Notes under the pieces: generated by a model
Database searches by the model: none
What the model saw: only the letters and a program-made list of their open reading frames with translations
Told to the model about the DNA's origin: nothing
Assembly: GCF_002614725.1 (NCBI RefSeq)
Contig: NZ_MRZN01000002.1
Coordinates: 124,001-188,000, forward strand
Direction of reading: 5' to 3'
Length of the DNA stretch: 64,000 nt
Source of the DNA: Staphylococcus edaphicus
GTDB lineage: Bacteria > Bacillota > Bacilli > Staphylococcales > Staphylococcaceae
Shown here: positions 54,301 to 62,755 of the stretch, one piece after another
Layout: the number at the start of each line of letters is the position of its first letter
How positions within the stretch are numbered: position 1 is the stretch's first letter
Made by a program: the position numbers and the translations under genes

Positions 54301-54909
54301 TTAAATGCCATTGAACAATTTGATGAAATTCATACGCGTTATACATTTTTAGACGAACAGCGTGCGGATTTGAGAGCAGCTAAATCAACACTAGAACAAT
54401 TAATTGAAGAGATGGATCAAGAAGTAAAAGACCGTTTTAAAGAAACATTTCACGCAGTACAGGGCCACTTCACTGAAGTATTTAAATCTCTATTTGGTGG
54501 TGGGCAAGCGGAATTACGCTTAACAGATGATGACTATCTATCTGCGGGCGTAGATATTATAGTGCAACCACCTGGTAAGAAGTTACAACACTTATCTTTA
54601 TTAAGTGGTGGAGAACGTGCATTAAGTGCAATTGCATTATTATTTGCAATACTTAAAGTACGTTCAGCACCTTTTGTAATTTTAGATGAAGTTGAAGCGG
54701 CATTAGATGAAGCTAATGTGATACGTTATGCTCAATATTTAAAAGCATTATCAGATCAAACACAGTTTATAGTAATTACGCATCGTAAAGGAACAATGGA
54801 ATTTTCGGATAGACTGTATGGTGTGACAATGCAAGAATCTGGCGTATCTAAATTAGTGAGTGTTAATTTAAATACGATTGATGAAGTCATTAAGGAGGAA
54901 CAAGTATGA
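51340..54909 (+). CDS. smc: Chromosome segregation ATPase SMC
   Basis: 1189 residues. Walker A in VGPNGSGKSNITDAIKW (about 32-48), coiled coil about 165-500, hinge about 505-670 (GIRGAVAEVIQVPSDLTKAI ... GGSMTGGGERK), returning coil to about 1010, signature LSLLSGGERALSAIALLFAI and Walker B FVILDEVEAALDEANV. Condensin core with ScpAB, not encoded here. Overlaps ftsY by 4 bases. Confidence 0.98.
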   Translation: MVYLKSIDAFGFKSFAEHTNVQFDEGVTAIVGPNGSGKSNITDAIKWVLGEQSAKSLRGAKMEDIIFSGAEHRKAQNYAEVKLKLDNSSGKLQVDATEVTVTRRLYRSGESEYYLNNERTRLKDIIDLFLDSGLGKEAFSIISQGRVDEILNAKPVDRRQILEESAGVLKYKKRKATSVQKLDQTEDNLSRVEDILYDLEGRVEPLREEAAIAKEYKHLSKEMEKSDVLVTVHDIKQYNDNINELDDNLNHLKSQQASKDAEKVQHTHSLNKYKTERQQLDERIESLNVQLVKATEDVEKFTGQLNVLEERKKNQSETNARFEEEQDSLLNQTENLSKEKTEVQVEIDRLKAQQKDLNEKVQHFESQLYVTDEQHDEKLEAIKDEYYQLMSEQSDVNNDIRFLEHTIQENETKQSRLDSRLVEAFDQLKKIQSDITDVEKQSATTQRELKQAEQQLNEYERRLTQLKQQRSEYEEKLHQAYRFNEKLKSRIDSAATQQEEYSYFFNGVKHILKAKNNQLTGIRGAVAEVIQVPSDLTKAIEIALGASLQHVIVDSEKDGRQAIQYLKQNGLGRATFLPLNVIQPRHIANEILNTAQAAQGFINIASQAIQVDSDYQNVVQNLLGNTIIVDELKNANELARKIRYRTRIVTLDGDIVNPGGSMTGGGERKTKSILAQKDELAKMRAQLEDYQQQTIEFEKQFQAIKEESDHLSESYFESSQQYNVAKQTLHDFELELDRLRKNEAHIKDEHEEFEFEKNDGYQSETSKQTLQDKKQRLEQIKAQLLRLEEDINHYTKLSKEGKESTTQIQQQLHQKQSDLAVVKERLNAQKQSLSKITKQLATVAEQQEKLDEQIKLFNSDEVTGEKAFETIQSNIEQSKATKEKLAVDIEDVKSRRLELNDTIEETDQRLQEANQDILSIENRYQDIKSEQSRLDVLINYAMNHLSDDYHLTYERASELYELDEDIDVLRKKVKLTKMSIEELGPVNLNAIEQFDEIHTRYTFLDEQRADLRAAKSTLEQLIEEMDQEVKDRFKETFHAVQGHFTEVFKSLFGGGQAELRLTDDDYLSAGVDIIVQPPGKKLQHLSLLSGGERALSAIALLFAILKVRSAPFVILDEVEAALDEANVIRYAQYLKALSDQTQFIVITHRKGTMEFSDRLYGVTMQESGVSKLVSVNLNTIDEVIKEEQV

Positions 54910-56120
54910 GCTTTTTCAAACGATTAAAAGATAAGTTTGCTTCTTCGTCAGAAGCTGAAAATAAACAAGAAGATTTAGAGCAGTTAAGTGAATTAGAAGA
55001 ACAAGAGGCTGACCAAATCGAAGACGAACCCAAGAAAAAACCTAAGAAATTAAAAGAGGCAGATTTCGATGATGATGGTTTAATTTCAATCGAAGATTTT
55101 GAAGAAATTGAGGCTCAACAATTAGGTGCGAAATTTAGAGCGGGTCTAGAAAAGTCACGTGAAAATTTCCAAGAACAATTAAACAATTTAATTGCGCGTT
55201 ATCGTAAAGTTGACGAAGAATTCTTTGAAGCATTAGAAGAAATGTTGATCACAGCTGATGTTGGATTTAATACAGTAATGCAATTAGTTGAAGAATTACG
55301 AGAAGAAGCACAAAAGCGTAATATATCAGAAACAGAAAATTTACGTGAAGTTATCGTAGAAAAAATTGTAGAAATTTATCATCAAGATGATGAACATTCA
55401 GAAGCAATGAATATAGAAAATGAAGGCTTAAATGTTATTTTAATGGTTGGTGTAAATGGTGTTGGTAAAACAACAACAATCGGTAAATTAGCGCATCGTT
55501 ACCAAGCCGAAGGTAAAAAGGTGATGCTTGCCGCAGGTGACACGTTTAGAGCTGGCGCAATCCAACAATTAAAAGTATGGGGAGAACGCGTTGGTGTCGA
55601 TGTTATGAGTCAAAGTGAGGGTTCAGACCCAGCCGCGGTGATGTATGATGCAATTAATGCTGCGAAGAGCAAAGACGTAGATATATTGATTTGTGACACA
55701 GCAGGACGATTGCAAAATAAATCGAATCTCATGAATGAGTTAGAAAAAGTAAAACGTGTCATTAGCCGTTCTGTACCTGAAGCCCCTCATGAAGTATTAT
55801 TATGTCTAGATGCAACTACTGGTCAAAACGCATTGTCACAGGCTAAATCGTTTAAAGAAGTTACAAATGTGACTGGTATTGTCTTAACTAAATTAGATGG
55901 CACTGCCAAGGGCGGTATTGTCTTAGCGATTCGTAACGAGTTGCATATACCTGTTAAATATGTAGGTTTAGGTGAAAAATTAGACGACTTACAACCATTC
56001 AATCCTGAAAGTTATGTATATGGTTTGTTTGCTGATATGATAGAACAAAATTTAGAAGAAACTGATGAAATTAAAGAACAATCAAATGAAATCGAAGGTC
56101 ATTCAGATGAGTCAAAATGA
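54906..56120 (+). CDS. ftsY: Signal recognition particle receptor FtsY
   Basis: 404 residues. Acidic N-terminal A domain (residues about 10-60, many E/D), N domain about 80-180, then the GTPase: [18 protein letters not shown] (G1), [24 protein letters not shown] and [10 protein letters not shown]. It docks Ffh-ribosome complexes at the membrane. Its acidic tail region is overlapped by the ylxM start. Confidence 0.97.
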   Translation: MSFFKRLKDKFASSSEAENKQEDLEQLSELEEQEADQIEDEPKKKPKKLKEADFDDDGLISIEDFEEIEAQQLGAKFRAGLEKSRENFQEQLNNLIARYRKVDEEFFEALEEMLITADVGFNTVMQLVEELREEAQKRNISETENLREVIVEKIVEIYHQDDEHSEAMNIENEGLNVILMVGVNGVGKTTTIGKLAHRYQAEGKKVMLAAGDTFRAGAIQQLKVWGERVGVDVMSQSEGSDPAAVMYDAINAAKSKDVDILICDTAGRLQNKSNLMNELEKVKRVISRSVPEAPHEVLLCLDATTGQNALSQAKSFKEVTNVTGIVLTKLDGTAKGGIVLAIRNELHIPVKYVGLGEKLDDLQPFNPESYVYGLFADMIEQNLEETDEIKEQSNEIEGHSDESK

Positions 56121-56439
56121 TTTAATTAAAACCATTCGAATGAACTATTTATTTGATTTTTATCAGGCTTTACTTACCAAAAAGCAGAGAAATTATTTAG
56201 AATTATTTTATTTACAGGACTATTCATTGAGTGAGATAGCTGATACATTTGATGTGAGTCGCCAAGCAGTGTATGATAACATAAGAAGAACTGGCGATTT
56301 AGTGGAAGATTATGAAGAAAAATTAGGACTATACCGAAATTTTGAACAAAGACAGAAATTATATGAACGAATAAAACAGCATATAAGTAATCCAGAACAA
56401 ATAACACAAATTCTTCGAGAACTTGAAGATTTAGATTAA
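56107..56439 (+). CDS. ylxM: YlxM, putative SRP-associated HTH protein
   Basis: 110 residues from the ATG at 56107 ([20 protein letters not shown]), overlapping ftsY by 14 bases; the longer reading from 56065 is inside ftsY. Sigma-70 region-4-like [23 protein letters not shown] followed by VYDNIRRTG. Streptococcal YlxM stimulates SRP GTPase function; placement between ftsY and ffh agrees. Confidence 0.93.
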   Translation: MSQNDLIKTIRMNYLFDFYQALLTKKQRNYLELFYLQDYSLSEIADTFDVSRQAVYDNIRRTGDLVEDYEEKLGLYRNFEQRQKLYERIKQHISNPEQITQILRELEDLD

Positions 56440-56466
56440 TATAGAACATAAAGGAGGGTATTTGAT

Positions 56467-57834
56467 ATGGCATTTGAAGGATTATCCGATCGTTTACAAG
56501 GAACGATGCAAAAAATCCGAGGTAAAGGTAAAGTGACAGAAGCAGACATTAAGTTAATGATGCGTGAAGTAAGACTCGCATTATTGGAAGCCGATGTTAA
56601 CTTTAAGGTAGTTAAGGATTTTGTCAAAACTGTATCAGATAGAGCTTTGGGTTCAGATGTAATGAAATCATTAACACCTGGACAACAAGTTATTAAGATT
56701 GTTCAAGAAGAACTTACCCAATTAATGGGTGGAGAAAATGCTACAATCACTATGGCCAACAAACCACCAACTGTAGTCATGATGGTTGGTTTACAAGGTG
56801 CCGGTAAAACAACTACTGCTGGTAAACTGGCTTTATTAATGCGTAAAAAGTATAACAAAAAACCAATGCTTGTTGCTGCCGATATTTATCGTCCAGCTGC
56901 AATTGATCAATTGCAAACAGTTGGTAAACAAATTGATATACCAGTTTACAGCGAAGGTGACCAAGTCAAACCACAACAAATAGTGGAAAATGCAATTAAA
57001 CATGCTAAAGAAGAACATTTAGATTTTGTTATTATTGATACTGCAGGTCGTTTACACGTAGACGAAGCATTGATGCAAGAATTAAGTGATGTTAAAGAAA
57101 TTACAAAACCAGATGAAATCATGCTTGTAGTAGATGCAATGACCGGTCAAGATGCAGTTAATGTTGCAGAATCATTTGATGAACAATTAGAAGTATCAGG
57201 GGTAACACTTACAAAACTTGATGGTGATACACGTGGTGGTGCGGCACTATCAATAAGATCTGTAACTCAAAAACCCATTAAATTTGTAGGGATGAGTGAG
57301 AAATTAGATGGTTTAGAGCCGTTCCATCCTGAACGTATGGCTTCTCGTATTCTTGGTATGGGTGATGTTTTAAGCTTAATTGAAAAAGCACAGCAAGATG
57401 TTGATGAAGATAAAGCAAAAGATTTAGAGAAAAAAATGCGTACATCTTCATTTACTTTAGAAGACTTTCTAGAGCAGCTTGATCAAGTTAAAAACCTAGG
57501 TCCATTAGATGATATTATGAAAATGATTCCTGGCATGAACAAGATGAAAGGTATCGATAAACTTAATATGAATGAAAAACAAATTGATCATATTAAGGCG
57601 ATTATCCAATCAATGACACCAAGTGAACGTAATAATCCAGATACTTTAAATGTATCTCGCAAAAAACGTATCGCTAAAGGATCTGGCCGTTCAGTGCAAG
57701 AAGTTAATAGATTAATGAAGCAATTTAATGATATGAAGAAAATGATGAAACAATTTTCTGGTGGCGGCAAAGGTAAAAAAGGTAAACGTAAACAAATGGA
57801 AAATATGATGAACGGCATGAATTTACCTTTTTAA
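56467..57834 (+). CDS. ffh: Signal recognition particle protein Ffh
   Basis: 455 residues. N domain, G domain with GLQGAGKTTTAGKLALL near residue 105, DIYRPAAIDQL, DTAGRLHVDEAL and TKLDGDTRGGA, then the methionine-rich M domain (from about 300) ending in the basic KKGKRKQMENMMNGMN. Binds signal sequences and 4.5S/scRNA. SD AAGGAGG. Confidence 0.98.
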   Translation: MAFEGLSDRLQGTMQKIRGKGKVTEADIKLMMREVRLALLEADVNFKVVKDFVKTVSDRALGSDVMKSLTPGQQVIKIVQEELTQLMGGENATITMANKPPTVVMMVGLQGAGKTTTAGKLALLMRKKYNKKPMLVAADIYRPAAIDQLQTVGKQIDIPVYSEGDQVKPQQIVENAIKHAKEEHLDFVIIDTAGRLHVDEALMQELSDVKEITKPDEIMLVVDAMTGQDAVNVAESFDEQLEVSGVTLTKLDGDTRGGAALSIRSVTQKPIKFVGMSEKLDGLEPFHPERMASRILGMGDVLSLIEKAQQDVDEDKAKDLEKKMRTSSFTLEDFLEQLDQVKNLGPLDDIMKMIPGMNKMKGIDKLNMNEKQIDHIKAIIQSMTPSERNNPDTLNVSRKKRIAKGSGRSVQEVNRLMKQFNDMKKMMKQFSGGGKGKKGKRKQMENMMNGMNLPF

Positions 57835-57872
57835 GACCATTGCTCAAATCGAATAATCTAATAATTATTAAA

Positions 57873-57911
57873 AGTAGTAATCCACGACTGTGATGTGGAT
57901 TACTACTTTTT
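57873..57911. terminator. Bidirectional terminator between ffh and the LLM gene
   Basis: AGTAGTAATCCAC (57873-57885) is perfectly complementary to GTGGATTACTACT (about 57894-57906), then TTTTTT; the leftward strand also meets T-rich sequence. Confidence 0.92.
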
Positions 57912-57960
57912 TTGATAATAAAACGATTTATTTTCAGTATTATTTAGAGACAGTTAATAA

Positions 57961-59265
57961 TTAAGGAATGTTAATGTTTTCTCTAAATGTATTACCTTCA
58001 TATTCAGTACGATATAATCCACGATTTTGTAATTCTGGAATTATATCATCGACAAAATCTTGTAAGCTATCTGGAAATTCTGGAGGCATTAAATTAAAAC
58101 CATCAGCAACGCCCTCATTAAACCAGCGCTCCATTTCGTCAACAATATCCTTTGGTGTACCAATAAGTGTTAAATGCCCACCTCCAGCACTTAAATAACC
58201 TAACAATTCTCTTAAAGTGGGGTCTTTATCTTTAATAATTTCTAGAACAGTTTGATAACGTCCTTTAGGCCCGTTAAATGATTCTACTGGTGGTAATGGG
58301 GGTACAGCTTCGTCCAAATTCCAATAATGGCAATCTTGTCCAATAAAAAATTCTAATTGATTTAGAGCAGTATCAATTTCTAAAGCTTCATCGAGTTGTT
58401 GTTTTTTTGCATAAGCTTCTTCATATGTTTGCCCGACATATGTAACTAAGCCTGGGAATACCTTCAAACTATTTTCGTTCTTACCTTCTTGTTTTAATTT
58501 ATTATTTAATTTGTTTCTAAAGGCACTAGCTTGATTTAGATTCCAAGCAACAGCGTAAACTGCATCTGCATATTTTGTTGCTAATGCAATACCAGGATCT
58601 GATGCACCAGCCTGCATGGCAATTGGTTTACCTTGAGGACTGCTTGGAGTTGTTAATGGTCCTTTGACATTGAAATGTGCACCATTGTGATTGATAGCGT
58701 TGATTGCTGACTCATTAATTAAAATATTATTTTCTTTATTATGCAAAAAGTCCTCTATACTCCAAGATTCAAGTAAACGATTCATAACTTGAGCAAATTC
58801 ATCTGCTTTTTTATAACGTATTTCGTGCTCAGGTAAATGATCCATACTATGGTTTGCAGCTTCCAAATCTGTCATGGAAGTTACCAAGTTCCAACCAGCA
58901 CGTCCTTGGCTTATATGATCAATACTTAGTATTTGCCTAGCAGCAGTAAAAGGATTAGAAAATGTGCTAGATATTGTTGCAACTAATCCGACATGTTGCG
59001 TTACTTGTGATATCGCTGCTAAATTAATGAGTGGATCAAACCAAAATGCAGGCATTTCACTTTTAGAATTAGCTGGAAATGATTGATTGTCTGCAAAAAA
59101 TATAGCATCAAATAAGCCTTGTTCTGCAATTTTTGCCAATGATTGATAATAGGTAATATCACCAATACGTTCTACACTTGAATGCGGCATACGCCATGCA
59201 GCTTGATGATGGCCGCATCCATAGATGAGTACACCGATGTTTAAATGTTGTGATTGTGTCATCAT
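57961..59265 (-). CDS. LLM-class FMN-dependent monooxygenase, NtaA/SnaA/DszA family
   Basis: 434 residues. LNIGVLIYGCGHHQAAWR near the start, FDAIFFADNQSFP, ISSTFSNPFTAARQILSIDH, the family hallmark SQGRAGWNLVTSMTD, and PIAMQAGASDPGIALATKYA are bacterial-luciferase-like NtaA blocks. These enzymes use FMNH2 from a partner reductase to oxidise small organics such as nitrilotriacetate, sulfones or aromatic N/S compounds. It lies 21 bases after the SDR gene on the same strand, behind the TPP riboswitch, so its substrate is probably related to thiamine or its breakdown products; that is inference. SD GGAGGA precedes MMTQSQH. Confidence 0.85.
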   Translation of the reverse strand: MMTQSQHLNIGVLIYGCGHHQAAWRMPHSSVERIGDITYYQSLAKIAEQGLFDAIFFADNQSFPANSKSEMPAFWFDPLINLAAISQVTQHVGLVATISSTFSNPFTAARQILSIDHISQGRAGWNLVTSMTDLEAANHSMDHLPEHEIRYKKADEFAQVMNRLLESWSIEDFLHNKENNILINESAINAINHNGAHFNVKGPLTTPSSPQGKPIAMQAGASDPGIALATKYADAVYAVAWNLNQASAFRNKLNNKLKQEGKNENSLKVFPGLVTYVGQTYEEAYAKKQQLDEALEIDTALNQLEFFIGQDCHYWNLDEAVPPLPPVESFNGPKGRYQTVLEIIKDKDPTLRELLGYLSAGGGHLTLIGTPKDIVDEMERWFNEGVADGFNLMPPEFPDSLQDFVDDIIPELQNRGLYRTEYEGNTFRENINIP

Positions 59266-59286
59266 AGATTAGTTCAGTCCTCCTTT

Positions 59287-60042
59287 TTAATTCATAGTTA
59301 AGCCACCATCGATTGTAAAATTTTGACCTGTAATTCCATTTGATTGATCAGAGACGAGATAAGCTACCATATTTGCGACGTCTTGTGGAGTTGTCACTTG
59401 TTTAATAGGTGTAGATTGAGCAATTAAATCAAAGACTTCAGGTGTTGTGGCTGCACTTGCATCGGTTGTTTTTAATAAACCCCCAGATACTACATTTGAT
59501 GTGATACCATATTGACCTAATTCAGCAGCTAAATTACGCGAAAATCCAATCAAACCAGCTTTAGCAGTAGTATATTCATGATAAGGAACTACAGGATTTT
59601 GAAATAAATTCGTCCCGATTGAGATAATTTCCCCTTTTTGTCGTTGGATGAATTGAGGTATAACACTTTGAGATAAATTGAATGCGGCCTTTAATGTACC
59701 TTCGATTTGTTGCTGATAATCTTCCCAGGAAAGGTCCGCAAATGATTTTTGCTGTATTGGATCAAACTTAAATCCGACCAGTGCATTATTAATTACAACA
59801 TCTATTTGACCAAAATATTCAGTTGCTTCTTGAACTAACGTGTCAATTTCGTTTCTTTTTGTCACATCCGCCTTTATAGCAATCGCTTGTTGTGTGCCAA
59901 TTTCATCAACCAGTTTTTGTGCAGCATGCGCACTATTATGATAGTTTATGACCACATTATTGCCTTGTTGCGCCAATGTTTTTACTATAGTTGCACCTAA
60001 ACCGCGACTGCTGCCACTCACTATTACTGTTTTTGTCATCAT
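59287..60042 (-). CDS. Short-chain dehydrogenase/reductase, TPP-riboswitch controlled
   Basis: 251 residues from ATG at 60042 (MMTKTVIVSGSSRG); the AAGGAG SD lies just before it, and longer frames run through the riboswitch terminator. Cofactor motif SGSSRGLGATIV, INNALVG (the family NNAG modified), and the Y-x-x-x-K pair in PYHEYTTAKAGLIGFS. The C-terminus NGITGQNFTIDGGLTMN is typical. FabG-like fold but clearly distinct from the fabG at 48904. First gene of the two-gene leftward unit; expression should fall when TPP is high. Substrate unknown. Confidence 0.85.
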   Translation of the reverse strand: MMTKTVIVSGSSRGLGATIVKTLAQQGNNVVINYHNSAHAAQKLVDEIGTQQAIAIKADVTKRNEIDTLVQEATEYFGQIDVVINNALVGFKFDPIQQKSFADLSWEDYQQQIEGTLKAAFNLSQSVIPQFIQRQKGEIISIGTNLFQNPVVPYHEYTTAKAGLIGFSRNLAAELGQYGITSNVVSGGLLKTTDASAATTPEVFDLIAQSTPIKQVTTPQDVANMVAYLVSDQSNGITGQNFTIDGGLTMN

Positions 60043-60060
60043 ATACACTCCTTTATTTTC

Positions 60061-60100
60061 AATAAAAAAATACACAACCCACGTAAGAGAAAGTTGTGTA
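60061..60100 (-). terminator. Expression-platform terminator of the TPP riboswitch
   Basis: Read on the minus strand: TACACAAC, loop of about 14 bases, GTTGTGTA, then TTTTTTT. It lies between the aptamer and the SDR start codon, as needed for transcriptional control. Confidence 0.9.
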
Positions 60101-60161
60101 CTAGAAATATCAATATGTGTATAAAAGTATATTAAATGGCTTTTGAGATATGATAGTATTC

Positions 60162-60243
60162 ACACTTTCCTCCGCTAGTTTAAACTAGTTCAGGTTCAAA
60201 GGGTTTGAGTTAAACTCATCTCAGTTAAAAACACCCCTAGTGT
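60162..60243 (-). promoter_or_regulatory. TPP riboswitch (THI-box aptamer)
   Basis: Minus strand shows the conserved THI elements in order: ACACT AGGGGTG, CTGAGA, ACCCTTTGAACCTGA, a CTAGTTTAAACTAG helix, GCGGAGGAA, and the closing AGTGT that pairs with the 5' ACACT as P1. All core thiamine-pyrophosphate contact motifs are present with minor changes (GCGGAGGAA for GCGTAGGGAA). Confidence 0.96.
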
Positions 60244-60260
60244 ATTTATTATTTGTTTTC

Positions 60261-60289
60261 AATGTATATTTTTTTGAGAATAAAGTCAA
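60261..60289 (-). promoter_or_regulatory. Promoter of the TPP-riboswitch operon
   Basis: On the minus strand TTGACT (60284-60289), 17-bp spacer, TACATT (60261-60266). It places the transcription start a little upstream of the aptamer. Confidence 0.7.
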
Positions 60290-60377
60290 GATTAGGATAA
60301 TTTAAATATAGAAATGATTATAATGTAGACTTTAAAAAGAAATTTGATTAATATGCTAATTGGTAAAGAAGAAACTC

Positions 60378-60406
60378 TTTACAAACTATCGAATTACTGT
60401 TATTAT
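60378..60406 (+). promoter_or_regulatory. rpsP promoter
   Basis: TTTACA (60378-60383), 17-bp spacer, TATTAT (60401-60406), 50 bases before the rpsP ATG. Confidence 0.6.
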
Positions 60407-60455
60407 TATTTCTTGTAGAAAATAAAAACTATGAAATTAAAAGGAGCGAATATAA

Positions 60456-60722
60456 ATGGCAGTTAAATTACGTTTAACACGTTTAGGTTCAAAAAGAAAT
60501 CCATTCTATCGTATCGTAGCAGCTGATGCACGTGCACCACGTGACGGTCGTAATATCGAGCAAATCGGTACTTACAACCCAAACAATGTTAATGCACCAG
60601 AAGTTAAAATCGACGAAGAATTAGCACTTAAATGGTTAAAAAATGGTGCGAAACCAACTGATACAGTTCACAATATCTTATCAAGAGAAGGTATCTTGAA
60701 GAAATTTGATGATCAAAAATAG
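60456..60722 (+). CDS. rpsP: 30S ribosomal protein S16
   Basis: 88 residues: [40 protein letters not shown] and [18 protein letters not shown]. An early-binding 30S protein. SD AAAGGAG. First of the rpsP-rimM-trmD-rplS set, though a terminator follows at once. Confidence 0.98.
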   Translation: MAVKLRLTRLGSKRNPFYRIVAADARAPRDGRNIEQIGTYNPNNVNAPEVKIDEELALKWLKNGAKPTDTVHNILSREGILKKFDDQK

Positions 60723-60755
60723 GTTTTAACCTAACAAACAAATATAGCATTTGTA

Positions 60756-60784
60756 AGAGTACCTTGGATGGTGCTCTTTTTTTT
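60756..60784 (+). terminator. Terminator after rpsP
   Basis: AGAGTACC (60756-60763) / GGTGCTCT (60770-60777), then T8. It probably sets a higher level of rpsP message than of rimM-trmD; a TATAAT at 60856-60861 could restart transcription before rimM. Confidence 0.85.
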
Positions 60785-60924
60785 ATAATAACAATTTGTT
60801 AAATTAATAAAATGAAGTGATTTGTATTTCAGTAACAGTGTTTTATGACACATGTTATAATAATGAGATAAATGCTACACATACATAGTAATTTTAATAG
60901 TCAAAGTATAGTGGAGGAACATAT

Positions 60925-61431
60925 ATGAAAGTGGAAATAGGCAAAATTGTTAATACACATGGTATTAAAGGTGAAATAAAAGTAAAATCCAATTCTGATT
61001 TTACAGAAACACGTTTTCAACCAGGTGAAAAGGTTATTATTGAACGTAAAAACACAGAATCATTAGAATTCATCATTGCTTCTTATCGCATGCATAAAGG
61101 GCTCCATATGTTGACCTTTGAAGGCATTCATAATATTAATGATATTGAGTATTTAAAAGGTGAAACGATTATGCAGGATCGAGATCATGAAGAAATCGAA
61201 CTCGGTGAGCATGAATTCTATTATTCGGATATCATTGGTTGTACGGTATTTGACGATAAAGAAACACCTATTGGGAGAGTAACAGAAATTTTTGAAACAG
61301 GTGCAAATGATGTGTGGGTTGTTAAAGGAGACAAAGAATACTTAATTCCATATATTGCTGATGTGGTGAAAGATATTGATGTCGAGGGTAGACGTATAGT
61401 AATTACTCCTATGGAAGGATTGTTAGAGTAA
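60925..61431 (+). CDS. rimM: 16S rRNA processing protein RimM
   Basis: 168 residues. N-terminal RimM beta-barrel ([20 protein letters not shown]) and C-terminal PRC-barrel ([20 protein letters not shown] ... [19 protein letters not shown]). Assists 30S head maturation near S19. SD TGGAGG. Overlaps trmD by one base. Confidence 0.96.
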   Translation: MKVEIGKIVNTHGIKGEIKVKSNSDFTETRFQPGEKVIIERKNTESLEFIIASYRMHKGLHMLTFEGIHNINDIEYLKGETIMQDRDHEEIELGEHEFYYSDIIGCTVFDDKETPIGRVTEIFETGANDVWVVKGDKEYLIPYIADVVKDIDVEGRRIVITPMEGLLE

Positions 61432-62168
61432 TGAGGATTGATTATCTAACGTTGTTTCCAGAGATGTTTAACGGTGTTTTAAATCAATCTATATTAAAAC
61501 GTGCACAAGAAAAGCATATGTTAACTGTCAATACAGTTGATTTTAGACATTTTGCAGAAAACAAACATAACCAAGTAGATGATTATCCTTTTGGTGGTGG
61601 ACAAGGTATGGTATTGAAACCTGAGCCCATCTTTAATGCAATGGATAGTATTGAAAAAACGGAAGATTCACGTGTTATTTTGATGTGTCCCCAAGGTAGA
61701 CCGTTTACTCAGGCAATTGCAAATGAGCTTAGCCAAGCTGAGCATATAGTATTTATATGCGGACATTATGAAGGCTACGATGAAAGAATTCGTGAACAGC
61801 TTGTCACTGATGAAATTTCTATGGGTGACTACGTATTAACTGGTGGAGAACTACCAGCGATGGTGATGACTGATGCAATAGTGAGACTATTGCCAGGTGT
61901 ATTAGGTAATCAACAGTCTCATGAAGATGATTCATTTCAAGATGGATTATTAGAGTTTCCTCAATACACAAGACCGCGTGAATATAAAGGGATGGGAGTA
62001 CCAGATGTATTACTTTCAGGTAATCACGCTCATATTGATAAATGGCGTCATGAACAAAAAATTCAACGTACATTTGATAAACGTCCAGACCTTCTAGAGC
62101 AATACGCATTGTCAGTTGAAGAAAAAGAGATTCTAGAAAGATACAAAAAGCAATTGAAAAAAGACTAA
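61431..62168 (+). CDS. trmD: tRNA (guanine-N1)-methyltransferase
   Basis: 245 residues. [20 protein letters not shown], the knotted SAM site [11 protein letters not shown] and [19 protein letters not shown], plus [17 protein letters not shown]. Methylates G37 of tRNAs reading CNN and some others, in the cytosol. Coupled to rimM. Confidence 0.97.
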   Translation: MRIDYLTLFPEMFNGVLNQSILKRAQEKHMLTVNTVDFRHFAENKHNQVDDYPFGGGQGMVLKPEPIFNAMDSIEKTEDSRVILMCPQGRPFTQAIANELSQAEHIVFICGHYEGYDERIREQLVTDEISMGDYVLTGGELPAMVMTDAIVRLLPGVLGNQQSHEDDSFQDGLLEFPQYTRPREYKGMGVPDVLLSGNHAHIDKWRHEQKIQRTFDKRPDLLEQYALSVEEKEILERYKKQLKKD

Positions 62169-62179
62169 CAGTGTGCTAA

Positions 62180-62273
62180 CATATTTTAAGTGTGCGACAC
62201 ACACGAAAAATCACTATGATCCGCTGCTATATTTTGTCGAGGCAAGAACATAGGTTGAAGGAGAGAAAATATA
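62180..62273 (+). promoter_or_regulatory. Possible L19 autoregulatory leader
   Basis: The 105-base trmD-rplS gap contains ATCCGCTGCTATATTTTGTC followed by GAGGCAAGAACATAGGTTG, which looks like the conserved leader found before rplS in Firmicutes. Assignment is from memory of that family; I did not fold it fully. Confidence 0.4.
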
Positions 62274-62624
62274 ATGAGTAATCACAAGTTAATCGAAGCA
62301 GTAACTCAATCGCAATTACGCACAGATATACCTTCATTCCGTCCAGGTGACACTTTAAAAGTTCACGTACGTATTATTGAAGGTACTCGCGAACGTATCC
62401 AAGTATTCGAAGGTGTAGTAATCAAACGCCGTGGTGGAGGTATTTCAGAAACTTTCACTGTACGTAAGATTTCTTCAGGTGTAGGCGTGGAACGTACTTT
62501 CCCATTACACACTCCAAAAATCGAAACAATTGAAGTTAAACGTCGCGGTAAAGTTCGTCGTGCTAAGTTATACTACCTACGTGAATTACGTGGTAAAGCT
62601 GCTAGAATTAAAGAAATTCGTTAA
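62274..62624 (+). CDS. rplS: 50S ribosomal protein L19
   Basis: 116 residues: [40 protein letters not shown] and the basic C-terminus. At the 30S-50S interface. SD GAAGGAGAG. Closes the translation cluster. Confidence 0.98.
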   Translation: MSNHKLIEAVTQSQLRTDIPSFRPGDTLKVHVRIIEGTRERIQVFEGVVIKRRGGGISETFTVRKISSGVGVERTFPLHTPKIETIEVKRRGKVRRAKLYYLRELRGKAARIKEIR

Positions 62625-62635
62625 TCAGCATATTA

Positions 62636-62667
62636 AAAGCGATTCTCATTATGAGTATCGCTTTTTT
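62636..62667 (+). terminator. Terminator after rplS
   Basis: AAAGCGATTCTC pairs with GAGTATCGCTTT around ATTAT, then TTTTTT. Confidence 0.92.
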
Positions 62668-62683
62668 CTTTACTTAAAAATAT

Positions 62684-62723
62684 AAAGCCCAAGACTACTT
62701 TATAATATAGTCTTGGGCTTTAA
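62684..62723. terminator. Second, bidirectional terminator between rplS and yfhO
   Basis: AAAGCCCAAGACTA (from about 62684) is perfectly complementary to TAGTCTTGGGCTTT; A- and T-rich on either side, so it also ends the leftward yfhO-like gene. Confidence 0.9.
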
Positions 62724-62755
62724 TCATTTATAAGATATACGTTAATCACAAAAGA

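Noticed and set aside
57961-60075. Horizontally acquired cassette with mobile-element borders
   Set aside because: No transposase, direct repeats or inverted terminal repeats found around the SDR-LLM pair.
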